A DNA stretch of 64,000 nt from Streptomyces sp. BK340 (GCF_007827595.1 NZ_VISR01000026.1:103295-167294); one strand, 5' to 3'. Shown: positions 26,433 to 35,219, counted from the first letter of the stretch. Notes: a model not told the origin generated them from the sequence alone. Numbers and translations are program-made.

Positions 26433-27844
26433 CGCCCATCAGCTCCGTCCGCGTGGTCCGTCGACGCCGGTGCCGGATAAGGTCCGTACGGCACCGCGAC
26501 GGTCTCGGGGTCGTGTTCGGACCACTTTCTGCGCATGGTGCGCAGGACGAGGAGTGCGCCGATGCCGACGCAGAGGTAGATGGCCAGGACGCTTGCGAAC
26601 AACGGCCACAGGTTGCCCTGTGTCGCCACCGCGTCCCGGGTCAGCAGGACACCCACGACGGTCCAGGGCTGGCGGCCGACCTCGGTCACCACCCATCCGC
26701 TCTCCAAGGAGGCCAGGGCGACCAGCCCGGCCACGCCGGCACCGCGCAGGAACCAGCGGTTCGCGGGCACCTCGCGCCGCCGCCACCAGAACCACGCGAA
26801 CCACAGGGACAGCAGGAGCAGCAGCGAGGCGGTTCCCACCATGACGTCGAAGGCCAGATGCACGACATTGACCACCGCGTCGTCGGGACGCACCGGCGCG
26901 GGGATGGCGTCGAGGCCACGGATCGTGATGGACGGCCTGAAACCGGCCAGCAGTGATGCCACATCGGGAATGGGAAGGCCGAAGCGTACCGCTCCGTTGA
27001 CAATGACACCGCCGAGTGTCTCCGGGACGTGGTCGGCGGTGGACGGCACGAGTTCGAAGGCGGCGAACTTGGCCGGTTCCCGGTCGAACACCTGACGGGC
27101 GATCGTGTCACCCACCAGGAACTGGAGCGGCATAGAGATCGACGCCACGGTGAAGGGCACCAAAAAGCCCAGTCGGTGGTAGCGGTCCCGACGCCCCTTG
27201 AGCAGACCCCAGGCGTACACCCCGGCGACCATGAAGCCCGCGACGATGTACGCCGCGACCAGCATGTGCACCATCTCCCACCAAAAGGCGCCGTTGAAGA
27301 AGACCTTGGACGGAACCACATCGGTGACGCGTCCGTTCCTGACGGTGAACCCCCCTGGCTGGTTCATCCAACTGTTCGCCGCGATGACGGCCGCCGTCCC
27401 GCCGACGCCGGACAGCGTGACCACCACGCCAGTGAAGAAATGCGGCCACGGCGGCAGCCTTGTCCAGCCGTAGATATAGATGGCCATGAAGATGGCCTCG
27501 AGGAAGAAGAACAGTCCCTCGATGGCGAAGGGAAACCCGAACGCCGCGCCGTACGCACCCATCAGCCCGGGCCAGAGCAGACCCAGCTCGAACGTCAGAA
27601 CAGTGCCCGAGACGGCCCCGACCGCGAACAGCACGGCAGCCACCCGCGACCAGCGTTGCGCCAGGAGCAATGCCTGCTGATCGCCGTACCGCAATGCGCG
27701 GAAGTGGCAGATCAGCATCATGAATGTGAACGCGACTCCGAAGGGCACGATGATGATGTGGAAGCCCAGGGTGAAGGCCATCTGCTCACGCGCGGGGAGG
27801 AGCTGCGGCGGGTCGGCGACCCCGAGCAGAGAGGGCACTAGCAT
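26429..27844 (-). CDS. cydA: Cytochrome bd ubiquinol/menaquinol oxidase subunit I
   Basis: 471 aa with the expected nine helices. The haem-ligand His lies in LGFHIIIVPFG, followed by GLLWPGLMGAYG, FFFLEAIFMAIYIYGW, and WWEMVHML; the quinol loop is of the short type. The start is the ATG at 27842-27844 after AAGAGAAC; a frame extended to 27964 has an arginine-rich unrelated N terminus. Cotranscribed with cydB. The upstream region has an inverted repeat (27965-27982) but no clear Rex box. Confidence 0.94.
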   Translation of the reverse strand: MLVPSLLGVADPPQLLPAREQMAFTLGFHIIIVPFGVAFTFMMLICHFRALRYGDQQALLLAQRWSRVAAVLFAVGAVSGTVLTFELGLLWPGLMGAYGAAFGFPFAIEGLFFFLEAIFMAIYIYGWTRLPPWPHFFTGVVVTLSGVGGTAAVIAANSWMNQPGGFTVRNGRVTDVVPSKVFFNGAFWWEMVHMLVAAYIVAGFMVAGVYAWGLLKGRRDRYHRLGFLVPFTVASISMPLQFLVGDTIARQVFDREPAKFAAFELVPSTADHVPETLGGVIVNGAVRFGLPIPDVASLLAGFRPSITIRGLDAIPAPVRPDDAVVNVVHLAFDVMVGTASLLLLLSLWFAWFWWRRREVPANRWFLRGAGVAGLVALASLESGWVVTEVGRQPWTVVGVLLTRDAVATQGNLWPLFASVLAIYLCVGIGALLVLRTMRRKWSEHDPETVAVPYGPYPAPASTDHADGADGR

Positions 27845-27964
27845 GGGTTCTCTTTTCAGCCCGGACGGAAAAAGCCGGCTCGCGAGTCGTCGTGGTCGGG
27901 GTGTCGAGCGTGACGCGTACGGCGAGATGCGGTCTCTCTGGGCCATGACGATCCGACTCGCCAT

Positions 27965-27982
27965 GCGTTCACGTCGGAACGC
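27965..27982. promoter_or_regulatory. Inverted repeat upstream of cydAB
   Basis: GCGTTC-acgtcg-GAACGC, perfect 6-base arms, 120 nt upstream of cydA. The half-site order (GTTC before GAAC) is opposite to the Rex box that controls cydA in other Streptomyces, so if it is an operator the regulator differs. Confidence 0.3.
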
Positions 27983-28186
27983 TAATGAGCGGGTTGGCCA
28001 CGGTCCTCTTCAACGACTGACGACCTCGCGCTTTTGCACCGATAGGGCCAATGGTTCGAGCGCCATCCAGCCGAATCGGTCACGACCATGGGGACACCGG
28101 CGTCAGTCCTCGTTGACCCCCTCCAAAATGAGACTGCAGGCGCTCGCGCGGCCTCGAAGATGCCGAAACGCTGCAGCACACTGCCC

Positions 28187-28288
28187 GCCAGCGGCGATGT
28201 CCTGTGATCGGGGACCGGTCAGCTCATAGATCCGGCCGATGTGCCGGGGCGGATCGGCCAGAATCTCCTCGACGACCGCCTGTACGAG
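28187..28288 (-). pseudogene. Fragment of an NmrA/NAD(P)H-binding family gene
   Basis: About 34 codons on the minus strand read LVQAVVEEILADPPRHIGRI then YELTGPRSQD. This is the phrase (VLADPxxHxGxxYELTGP.S) near the C-terminal third of NmrA-like NAD(P)-binding proteins. Neither the N-terminal Rossmann part nor the rest of the C terminus follows. Judged a relic. Confidence 0.5.
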
Positions 28289-28308
28289 AGCTGCCTGGAG
28301 ACCACCGC

Positions 28309-28443
28309 ATGACCACCACCGGCGGCTCCGACGAGAGCCCTTCCGTGGCGCTGCGCACCGAGGCACTCGAACAACTGCTCACCGTGCGCGGCCTGATCGA
28401 CCCGAAGGCCATGGACGCGCTCATCACCCGCTACGAGACACCA
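28309..28443 (+). pseudogene. N-terminal fragment of a nitrile hydratase alpha-subunit gene
   Basis: Starting at ATG 28309 with GGAG 9 nt upstream, the frame reads RTEALEQLLTVRGLIDPKAM and DALITRYE, the usual first 40 residues of nitrile hydratase or thiocyanate hydrolase alpha subunits. The similarity then stops, and the metal-binding CxxCSC motif is absent from the window. A truncated gene whose start signal is still visible. Confidence 0.6.
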
Positions 28444-28668
28444 GCTCACCGTTGGAGCGGGGGAGGGTGCTGTCGGGCCCTCGGTGTCCAGCGGCGTGCT
28501 GCGCCGGGTCACGGGGAAGCCAGGAGGGCGGAGGAGCCGGCGATGAGCACGGGCCGACCGCACCCGGCTCCCCGATGGCCCACCGAAGGGCCCCCGCAAG
28601 CGGTGGGGCACGGGACGGCCGCGCCGGGGGCGCTCCGGGGCGGCCGCGTTCGAGTCCGGCTGCGCCGG

Positions 28669-29283
28669 TCAGCTGCGGCGGTGCGCCGACTCCTCCAGCC
28701 GCCCGACCAGTTCGGCAGCCATGGCCTTGATGGTTTCCAGCCCCTTGCGCCCCCACGGCTGTGGGTCCTGGTCGACCACGCAGATCGTGCCCAGCACCAC
28801 GCCGGTGCTGTCTATCAGCGGTGCGCCCAGGTAGGAGTGGACGCCGATCGCGTCGACCACCGGGTTGCCGGCGAACCGTGGGAAGTCCCGGATGTCCTCC
28901 AGCACCAGCGCCCGGCGGCGCTTGACCACGTGCGGGCAGATGCCCATGTCGATGTCGCGGGGCATGACGCGGCCGGGCACCGGGTCCTCCAGCAACGGCG
29001 GCCCCACGTGGGCCGTGGTGTCCTGCGCGGCGCTGTACAACCCCGCGAAGTACTGGCGATCGGCGTCGAGGAAGAAGTTGACCCCGGCGTAGCAGCCGCC
29101 GGTACGGTGTGCCAGCTCCCGTGCGAAGGCGTCGAGTTCGGCATCCGGACGGGCAACGATGCCCAGCTCGCGCAGCCGCTCGGATCGGGCACGCACCTGT
29201 GGATCCTCCGGGGGGAGGAGCAGATGGCGCAGGGCGATCCCGGACTCAGGCCCGGACGGAGAGTTGGTCGGTGTCGCTGCCAT
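28669..29283 (-). CDS. GAF domain-containing protein at the end of the conservon
   Basis: 204 aa, one GAF domain (residues about 45-195): CYAGVNFFLDADRQYFAGLY, SYLGAPLIDSTGVVLGTICV, VDQDPQPW, with a DMGICPHV segment carrying a possible ligand Cys. GAF domains bind small molecules or respond to light or redox state. The gene overlaps the GTPase gene by 38 nt, so it is the fifth cistron of the conservon operon. Most conservons do not carry a GAF gene as a fifth member; its role is inferred as an additional sensor. Confidence 0.87.
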   Translation of the reverse strand: MAATPTNSPSGPESGIALRHLLLPPEDPQVRARSERLRELGIVARPDAELDAFARELAHRTGGCYAGVNFFLDADRQYFAGLYSAAQDTTAHVGPPLLEDPVPGRVMPRDIDMGICPHVVKRRRALVLEDIRDFPRFAGNPVVDAIGVHSYLGAPLIDSTGVVLGTICVVDQDPQPWGRKGLETIKAMAAELVGRLEESAHRRS

Positions 29284-29869
29284 GGGAACTCCTTGTCGTG
29301 ATCAGATGCTGAATCAGATCGAGCAGCACGCGTATGCCCGAGTTCTGGACGCGGGCGTCGCACAGCACCACCGGCACCTCCTGCCTGAGGTCGAGCGCGG
29401 TCCGCACCTCCTCCCCGCGGTAGCGGTGAGCCCCGTCGAACTCGTTGACGGCGACGACGAAGGGAATGCCGCGCCGCTCGAAGAAGTCCACCGCCGCGAA
29501 TGAGTGCTCCAGCCTGCGGGTGTCGGCGAGAACCACCGCCCCGAGCGCTCCTTCGGAGAGTTCGTCCCACATGAACCAGAAGCGCTCCTGCCCGGGCGTG
29601 CCGAACAAGTACAGGACAAGGGACGGACTGAGCGTGATCCGGCCGAAGTCCAGGGCCACCGTGGTGGTGGCCTTGTTCTCCACTCCGTCCAGCCGGTCCG
29701 TGGCCGCGCTGACGGCGGTCAGCATCTCCTCGGTGCTCAGCGGCTCGATCTCACTGAGCGCGTTGACGAAGGTGGTCTTTCCCACGCCGAACCCGCCGGC
29801 GATCAGCACCTTGACTCCCACCGGCAGGACTTCGGCGGGCAGCGGGTCACAGTCGTTTGAGGAGGCCAT
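29246..29869 (-). CDS. cvnD: Conservon small GTPase / ATP-GTP-binding protein
   Basis: 207 aa Ras-like G protein: P-loop GGFGVGKTTFVNAL, switch II-like DFGRITL, LFGTPGQERFWFMWDEL, and VAVNEFDGA at the base-specificity position. It is the Mgl/Rab-like output protein of conservons, membrane-linked signalling units named in Streptomyces. ATG 29867-29869 lies inside the end of the upstream DUF742 gene (23-nt overlap), which implies coupling. The downstream GAF gene overlaps its own 3' end. Confidence 0.92.
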   Translation of the reverse strand: MASSNDCDPLPAEVLPVGVKVLIAGGFGVGKTTFVNALSEIEPLSTEEMLTAVSAATDRLDGVENKATTTVALDFGRITLSPSLVLYLFGTPGQERFWFMWDELSEGALGAVVLADTRRLEHSFAAVDFFERRGIPFVVAVNEFDGAHRYRGEEVRTALDLRQEVPVVLCDARVQNSGIRVLLDLIQHLITTRSSHGSDTDQLSVRA

Positions 29870-30233
29870 CGCGTACCGCTTCCAAGAGGTCTCGATCAGG
29901 TCGTGCGGAGTGGCCCGTGGGCGCCGGGGGCGTATCACCTGCGACCACCGCGCCTCCTTCGGCCAGATCGGACAGCAGTACCTTGACCACGGCGGCGGGC
30001 ACCTGCATCCGGGCCGCGACCTCGGCAACGCTCACCGGCTGTTCGCACAGCGCCAGCACCTGCGCATGCTCCAGGCCGAAAGCGCCCTGCGTCTGGGCGC
30101 CCGTGGCCCGCACCGTGGTCACCAGCGTGAAGTGGGACGTGGCCCTGGTCCGGCCGTCGCTCAGGGTGTAGGGACGGACCAGCCGCCCGGCCGCTTCGTC
30201 GAGCTGTGGGCCGTCCGGGAGGACCGGCGTCAT
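29847..30233 (-). CDS. cvnC: DUF742 domain protein of the conservon
   Basis: 128 aa. The family signature LVRPYTLSDGRTRA lies near residue 18, and a winged-helix-like part VSVAEVAARMQVPAAVVKVL follows. The function of DUF742 proteins is not firmly known; they are always found between the roadblock and GTPase genes. The start is 4 nt after the roadblock stop. Confidence 0.9.
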   Translation of the reverse strand: MTPVLPDGPQLDEAAGRLVRPYTLSDGRTRATSHFTLVTTVRATGAQTQGAFGLEHAQVLALCEQPVSVAEVAARMQVPAAVVKVLLSDLAEGGAVVAGDTPPAPTGHSARPDRDLLEAVRDGLLKRL

Positions 30234-30236
30234 CGG

Positions 30237-30704
30237 TCACCCCACCGGGTGCCGGGGCGGTGTGGCCAGGTGCGGGCGCACGCTCTTCACCATCATCCCC
30301 ATCTCGTAGCCCAGTACCGCCGCGTCCGCGTCGCGTCCGGCCAGCACCGCCAGCACCGCGCCGTGCCCGGCGGACGAGACGAACAGCAGCGAGGTGCTGA
30401 GCTCAGTCACGATCTGTCGCACGTCACCGCCGTCGTCGAAGTGCCGGCCCGCGCTGCGCGCCAACGAGTACAGCCCACTGGCGAGGGCGGCCAACTGGTC
30501 CGCGGCGTCCTTGTCGAGCCCCTCCGCTGCCTTCACCAGCCCGTCCGAGGACAGCAACAACGCGCTTCGGGTGTGCGGCACCCGGTTCACCAGACCCGTC
30601 AACAGCCAGGAAAGGTCTTCGCTCGCCACGATCGTGTACTCCACTTCGGCAGAAGGAAACGTTTTGCTGCACGGACACCGGGCCTTCAGGGCGGCCTCGG
30701 CCAT
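30237..30704 (-). CDS. cvnB: Roadblock/LC7 domain protein of the conservon
   Basis: 155 aa, roadblock/LC7 fold (DLSWLLTGLVNRVPHTRSAL, LLSSDGLVKAAEGLD, DQLAALASGLYSLA). These proteins act as regulators of Ras-like GTPases; here the partner is the product of 29246-29869. The ATG directly follows the kinase stop codon (TGAATG), so translation is coupled. The first 20 residues (with CPCSK) exceed the usual family start, and a later GTG is possible. Confidence 0.9.
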   Translation of the reverse strand: MAEAALKARCPCSKTFPSAEVEYTIVASEDLSWLLTGLVNRVPHTRSALLLSSDGLVKAAEGLDKDAADQLAALASGLYSLARSAGRHFDDGGDVRQIVTELSTSLLFVSSAGHGAVLAVLAGRDADAAVLGYEMGMMVKSVRPHLATPPRHPVG

Positions 30705-32273
30705 TCAGGGCGTCTCCGCTTCCTCGGCCCTGCGTAGTCCGGTCTGGAATGCGGCCATCAGGCCCGGGTCGTGTGCGGTGTCCTCGGAAGCACCGGTGCC
30801 GCGGACCGGCTGCGGCGGTTCGGCGGCGTGGTCCTGGCGGCGGCGCTGAGGCAGCCGCGGACGGTCGGCCTCGCCCTCGGAGCGGACCGGGGCCGGCTCG
30901 GGTCCGGAATCGGACACGCCCGGATCCGTAACGACGGTCGTCTCCGCCGCCCGGGGGTCCGCCGCCTCGGGCTCCACGAGGTGGTGCGGCTCCGCGTCAG
31001 GGGTCGGGACGGTGTGGAGCGCCGGCGCGGGAGCCGCCGGCTGCGGACCGAGCAGTGCCTCGGGCAGCACCATGACGGCCTGAGTGCCGCCGTACACGTT
31101 GCTCAGCAACTGCACGGCGATGTCGTGCCGCTGAGCCAGCACGGAGACCACGTACAGGCCGATCCGGCCGTCTTGCAGCAGCTCGCCGAGGGCGACCTTG
31201 TCGGGTGCACTCAAAACGGTGTTCATCTGGCTGCGCTCGGCCGGGGACATGCCCAGGCCCCGGTCCTCGACCTCGATCGCCACCCCCGCGGCGACGGGCT
31301 CGACCCGTACGTGCACGGTGGTCTGCGGCGGTGAGAAGACCGTCGCGTTCTCCAACAGCTCGGCCAGCAGATGGACGACGTCGACCACGGCGTGGCCGCT
31401 GACCGATCCATCGACGGGCGGGACCAGCTTGACCCGGGCGTACTGGTCGATCTCGGCGACGGCGGAACGCAGCACGTCGGTCAGGCTGACGGGGCGGGTC
31501 CACTGACGATGGGTGTTCGCGCCGCCGAGCACGGCCAGGTTCTCGGCGTAGCGGCGGATCCGGGTGGACAGGTGGTCCACCCGGAACAGCCCCTTGAGCA
31601 GGTCGGGGTCCTCGACCTCGTTCTCCAGGTTGTCCAGCAGGCCGATCTCGCGGTGCACCAGGGACTCCAGACGGCGCGCCAGGTTGGCGAACACCTCGAA
31701 CTGCTCCAGCCGTGAGTTGTGTTCCGCACCGACCGCAGAGGCGGCGGTCTCCAGCAGGGCTGCCTCCGCCTCGTGCCGGGCCACAGCGATCTCGAATCCG
31801 AGGCGGGAGAGGGCGTCCGGGCCGGTCTGCGGCGGCAGTTCCGGCCGGCGCCGCACAGGCCGCTCCCCGGCGCGCAACCGACGGCACAGCGAATCCAGTT
31901 CGGCCCTGCCCTCAGCTGCGGTACGGGTCAGCTCGGCCAGCTCGGCACGGTTTCGGTCGGCTGCGCGGGACAGCTCCGCCCAGTGCTTGGTGACGGCTCG
32001 TGCCTCCGCCGAAGCCCGTATGCCCGCGATCGCGGCCGCCATGGTGCCGATGAGCACCACCCCGCCGAACACCACGCCCTGGTACGCCTGGTCCAGGTGG
32101 CCATCGGTGACCAGCGCGGTGGCCACCGCACCGGTCACGGCGACCACGCCCGGCGGCAGCACGGACGACAGCACCAGACGCCGTCTCAAGGACCCGGCTC
32201 GCGACTCGGCTGTCACACGGGGCGTCACGGGCGACGCCGGCCGGTCGTCCGGCGGCATGGAAGGATCAGGCAT
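30705..32273 (-). CDS. cvnA: Conservon sensor histidine kinase-like protein
   Basis: 522 aa. Two membrane helices (about 33-55 and 64-84), a coiled coil (residues about 88-135), a dimerisation part (FEVFANLARRLESLVHREIG, where the usual phospho-His is in LVHREI) and a GHKL ATPase domain (HLLAELLENATVFSPP, EDRGLGMSP, GRIGLYVVSVLAQRH). The C-terminal 120 residues are Pro/Glu-rich and probably disordered. No cognate response regulator is near, as is usual for conservons, where the signal goes to the roadblock/DUF742/GTPase set. Confidence 0.92.
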   Translation of the reverse strand: MPDPSMPPDDRPASPVTPRVTAESRAGSLRRRLVLSSVLPPGVVAVTGAVATALVTDGHLDQAYQGVVFGGVVLIGTMAAAIAGIRASAEARAVTKHWAELSRAADRNRAELAELTRTAAEGRAELDSLCRRLRAGERPVRRRPELPPQTGPDALSRLGFEIAVARHEAEAALLETAASAVGAEHNSRLEQFEVFANLARRLESLVHREIGLLDNLENEVEDPDLLKGLFRVDHLSTRIRRYAENLAVLGGANTHRQWTRPVSLTDVLRSAVAEIDQYARVKLVPPVDGSVSGHAVVDVVHLLAELLENATVFSPPQTTVHVRVEPVAAGVAIEVEDRGLGMSPAERSQMNTVLSAPDKVALGELLQDGRIGLYVVSVLAQRHDIAVQLLSNVYGGTQAVMVLPEALLGPQPAAPAPALHTVPTPDAEPHHLVEPEAADPRAAETTVVTDPGVSDSGPEPAPVRSEGEADRPRLPQRRRQDHAAEPPQPVRGTGASEDTAHDPGLMAAFQTGLRRAEEAETP

Positions 32274-32706
32274 AACAGTCCCTGGACAGTGCGATGATCG
32301 GGCCGAGCGCGCACGTTATCGCGCACCAGTACCCCGGTGTCAGTCCCTGATGCCTACAGAAATCGAACCGTTGTCCTTTGCAGTCATTCCGAAGTGCGCG
32401 TCGCAGGCCTGCGAGTGGGGACAGAGCCACCAGCACTGGGGGCAGCATGGTGCCCGCGGCCGTCACCGGCAGGCTGGTGCGTAATCGCCACGCCTCCACG
32501 AGGAGTTCCGTCGAGCCGCGAGTCGAGCGGGGTCAGCCCCATCGGTGTTGAGGCGGTGCGCGCCCGAAGCTCACGGGCAGGACAACTGCGCGGCGAGCCC
32601 GGACTGGTGGAGTGGATCCGCACTGCCTGCTCGTCAACGGCAGCTCAAACACTCCACCCGTGCGACCTGAATGCCTGGCGGCGCTTTGCCCCACCTGACC
32701 ATGGCC
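32274..32706. other. Intergenic stretch upstream of the conservon
   Basis: 433 bases with the conservon promoter region and the 3' end of the RNA-end gene. Several short frames are open on both strands, but none has recognisable similarity, a good ribosome binding site or normal codon pattern. Confidence 0.5.
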
Positions 32707-33624
32707 TCACCTGTCGGTGATCTCGGACAGCCATGCCGTGTCCTCCGGGCCTGGCGTTTCGAGGCCGGGTGCGGGCAGCCGGCGGACCTCGCCCGTGCGC
32801 AGGGCGACCGTGGCCCGTGGCCGCATAGGCCCGGTGCCCCTGCGTGAGAGCAGGACGAGCTCCCAGACTGTCGCCGTCATGGCGTCGAGCCGGGTGGCGC
32901 AGTCGGCGCTGACCCGCCGCGGATCCCGGGTCCGGCCCAGGGGCAGGTGCGGGGTGAAGTCCTCGTTGGGCCCACGACAGCGAGGGAACCGCTGCTGCAG
33001 TACGCGGTGCAGCTCGGCCCAGGGGCCCTTGCCGGCTGCTGTCGGGTCGAGCCACACGGTGAAGTACGCCCTGTGCCGGAAGGTGCGCACCCCGTCCAGC
33101 CGGGCGGTGAAGACCGGCATCTCGCCCGTCGCCGCGGCGAGCAGTGGGGCGGCCCGCTCGAAGTCGGGCTCCGGCACGAAGCCGAAGAGGACATTGACGT
33201 GCGGCGGCCAGCGGTGGATCTGCGGATCGTAGTCCCGGCGGATGTCCTGGATCGACGGCCACAGCTCCGCCGGCGGGATCCAGGCCACCGCTGTGCGGGC
33301 GGTCGGGGACACTCCGAGGACGTCGGCGGGGTCACCCCTGCCGAAGCGCATCTCGAAACTCGGTTCCGCTTGTGGGTCCGGCACCCGGCCGGCGCCCGAG
33401 GCGTCGATGCGGTCCACGCCCGTGGCCCGGTCCCAGATCACCTCGCCGTCCGCCTCGATGAACACCACCCGGTGCCACGGGATGTCGCCGCCGGGCACGA
33501 AGGACGTCAGGGAAACGCGTTGGACGGCACCTCCGCGCTGGCGGATCCCCAGCACGAACCGGGCCGGGTCGAACCGGGGGTCCCAGCGGATCCGGTGATA
33601 GATCTCGTCGCTGGTTCGCATCAC
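32707..33624 (-). CDS. MJ1316 (DUF504) - 2H phosphoesterase fusion, RNA-end processing
   Basis: 305 aa. Residues 1 to about 75 are an MJ1316-type domain (SDEIYHRIRWDPRFDPARF, GGDIPWHRVVFI, VIWDRATGVDRI), a small fold linked to recognition of RNA cyclic-phosphate ends. Residues about 110-280 are a 2H phosphoesterase domain, with H-x-N in WPPHVNVLFGF and H-x-P in FTPHLPLGRT in the positions of the two HxT/S motifs. The same pairing occurs in eukaryotic LENG9-like proteins. It probably acts on 2',3'-cyclic phosphates in RNA repair or decay. The first two codons are both Met. Stands alone, with a terminator upstream from the transpeptidase gene. Confidence 0.8.
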   Translation of the reverse strand: MMRTSDEIYHRIRWDPRFDPARFVLGIRQRGGAVQRVSLTSFVPGGDIPWHRVVFIEADGEVIWDRATGVDRIDASGAGRVPDPQAEPSFEMRFGRGDPADVLGVSPTARTAVAWIPPAELWPSIQDIRRDYDPQIHRWPPHVNVLFGFVPEPDFERAAPLLAAATGEMPVFTARLDGVRTFRHRAYFTVWLDPTAAGKGPWAELHRVLQQRFPRCRGPNEDFTPHLPLGRTRDPRRVSADCATRLDAMTATVWELVLLSRRGTGPMRPRATVALRTGEVRRLPAPGLETPGPEDTAWLSEITDR

Positions 33625-33794
33625 GCCTCCCCTCCTGTCGGCACACCTTCTCCTCCAGGGTGCCGCCCACCCGCCACCCTGTCCTCGACGGCTGTTTCCC
33701 GCTCACCGTGATCAATTGGATGCGGTGCGTGAGGGGGGCTGGTATGTGCCGAGGCGGCGTCTCGTCAGGGCCGGCGATCGGCTCTGATGCCGCA

Positions 33795-33823
33795 GCGGCG
33801 GCCGACATGGTGTCGGCCGCCGC
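33795..33823 (-). terminator. Strong hairpin after the L,D-transpeptidase gene
   Basis: GCGGCGGCCGACA-tgg-TGTCGGCCGCCGC, a perfect 13-bp stem with a 3-nt loop, 44 nt beyond the transpeptidase stop. No T-tract, as is common in Streptomyces. Confidence 0.8.
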
Positions 33824-33866
33824 CCGGCGGGAGCGATTCAGGTTCCGTGCGCGGAGCGACGTGCCG

Positions 33867-35126
33867 TCAGCCGGTCGCGCTGCCCGCGACCCACTCGGTC
33901 CACGGCATGTTCCAGTCGCCGAGGCCGTTGCCCGGGGCCACCGTGGCCTTGTCCGGGGAGTTCTTGACGATCACGACGTCGCCGATCAGCGAGTTGTCGA
34001 AGAACCACGCGGCGGGCAGCGTGTCGTTGCCGCCGCCCCTGACGTCCTTCAGGCCCACGCAGCCGTGGCTGGTGTTGACCTTGCCGAAGGTCGAGTCGGC
34101 AGCCCAGTAGTTGCCGTGGATGAACGTGCCCGAGTCGGTCAGACGCATGGCGTGCGGTACGGCGCTGATGTCGTACGAGGGCTTGCCGTCCTTCTCCGTG
34201 AGGCCGACGGTCGAACCGTTCATGTGGACGTGCCTGAACTTCTCGGAGATGACCATCTGGCCGTTGTACGTCGGGTGCTCGGGGCTGCCGGACGAGACCG
34301 GGACGGTCCTGATCGTCCTGCCGTCCCGTACGACGGTCATCTGCTTCGTCTTTGCGTCGACGGTGCTGATCTGGCTCCGGCCGATCTTGAACGTGACCGT
34401 CTTCCGGATGCCGTTCGCGTTGAGCCCGACGGTGACGGTGGAGCCGGGCTTCCAGTAGTTCTCGGGGCGGAAGTCCAGGCGGTTGTCATTGAACCAGTGA
34501 CCGACGACCCGCTGACCGCTGCTGGAGCTGACCTGGATCGCCGACTCCACGGCGGCCTTGTCGACGACCGCCTTGCCGAAGTTGACCGTCACCGGCATGC
34601 CCACGCCGACGGTCGAGCCGTTCTCGGGGGAGACGTGCCCGATGAAGTTGTTGGCCGGGGAGACCGTGGTGATCGTCGCGTTCCCGCTGACGGGGACGTT
34701 CTTGGCGTCCACGGCATCTGCGGCGACCTGATACCGGGTAGCCGGGGCCAGCGGGCCGTTCGGCTTCCACGACGTGCCGTCCGCGGACACGGTGCCCGGC
34801 ATCTCGGCACCGGTCGCGGTGGCCGTCATGGTCACCTTGGTGAGCTTGCCGTCGCTGACGGTGACCTGGACGGGGTCGTTGATCCCGACGTTGTAGGAAC
34901 CCTCACCGGACGTGATCTTTATTCGGGCGTCGGAGACGTCCTGGGTGCCCGTCCGATCGGCCTGCGTCTGCGGTTTCGGGGGATTCCCGGGGTTGTTGTC
35001 GCTGGTGGCAGCGTTGCTGGTACCGCCGAGCGCCGTGAGTGCGAGTACGCCGCCGAGTACGCCGGCCGTAGCCATCAGCCCGTTGCGTCGCTTACGTACC
35101 GTGATCAAACGCTTCTCCCATGCCAC
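33867..35126 (-). CDS. L,D-transpeptidase with Ig-like domains
   Basis: 419 aa exported protein that makes 3-3 cross-links in peptidoglycan. Signal sequence about 1-40 (LMATAGVLGGVLALTALGG, then SNAA); two Ig-like domains (about 65-155 and 160-250); YkuD catalytic domain (about 250-390) with HVHMNGSTVGL, GTFIHGNYW and the catalytic NTSHGCVGL. There is no lipobox Cys, unlike many LDTs. Start options: GTG 35126 (used) or the TTG 15 nt later, which has GGGAGAAG upstream and gives MITVRKRRN. Confidence 0.92.
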   Translation of the reverse strand: MAWEKRLITVRKRRNGLMATAGVLGGVLALTALGGTSNAATSDNNPGNPPKPQTQADRTGTQDVSDARIKITSGEGSYNVGINDPVQVTVSDGKLTKVTMTATATGAEMPGTVSADGTSWKPNGPLAPATRYQVAADAVDAKNVPVSGNATITTVSPANNFIGHVSPENGSTVGVGMPVTVNFGKAVVDKAAVESAIQVSSSSGQRVVGHWFNDNRLDFRPENYWKPGSTVTVGLNANGIRKTVTFKIGRSQISTVDAKTKQMTVVRDGRTIRTVPVSSGSPEHPTYNGQMVISEKFRHVHMNGSTVGLTEKDGKPSYDISAVPHAMRLTDSGTFIHGNYWAADSTFGKVNTSHGCVGLKDVRGGGNDTLPAAWFFDNSLIGDVVIVKNSPDKATVAPGNGLGDWNMPWTEWVAGSATG

Positions 35127-35219
35127 TGGTCGTCGATTCCCTGGAGCTGGTTACGGAGGAGTGCAACCACCTGCAAAGAACCACTTTTACGCATTCATCC
35201 CTCCTTAAGGGAGGGAATT

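Larger units (their letters stand above)
27845..28668. other. 824-base region of gene relics between cydA and the GAF gene
   Basis: It holds the cydA promoter region, the NmrA-like fragment and the nitrile hydratase fragment listed separately. From 28444 to 28668 I see no protein similarity, only GC-rich sequence that must include the conservon terminator; GGCCGC and GCGGCC near 28618-28650 could pair but with a long loop. Confidence 0.5.

Noticed and set aside
27965..27982. Rex (redox repressor) box for cydAB
   Set aside because: The half-site order is GTTC...GAAC, opposite to the Rex form; kept only as an unspecified inverted repeat.
32274..32706. Small ORFs on both strands upstream of the conservon
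   Set aside because: Translations lack recognisable similarity and start signals.
33660..35219. Extension of the AbiEii-like gene upstream across the L,D-transpeptidase
   Set aside because: The frame is open, but it is antisense to an intact transpeptidase gene, and a good ribosome binding site starts the real gene at 35220.
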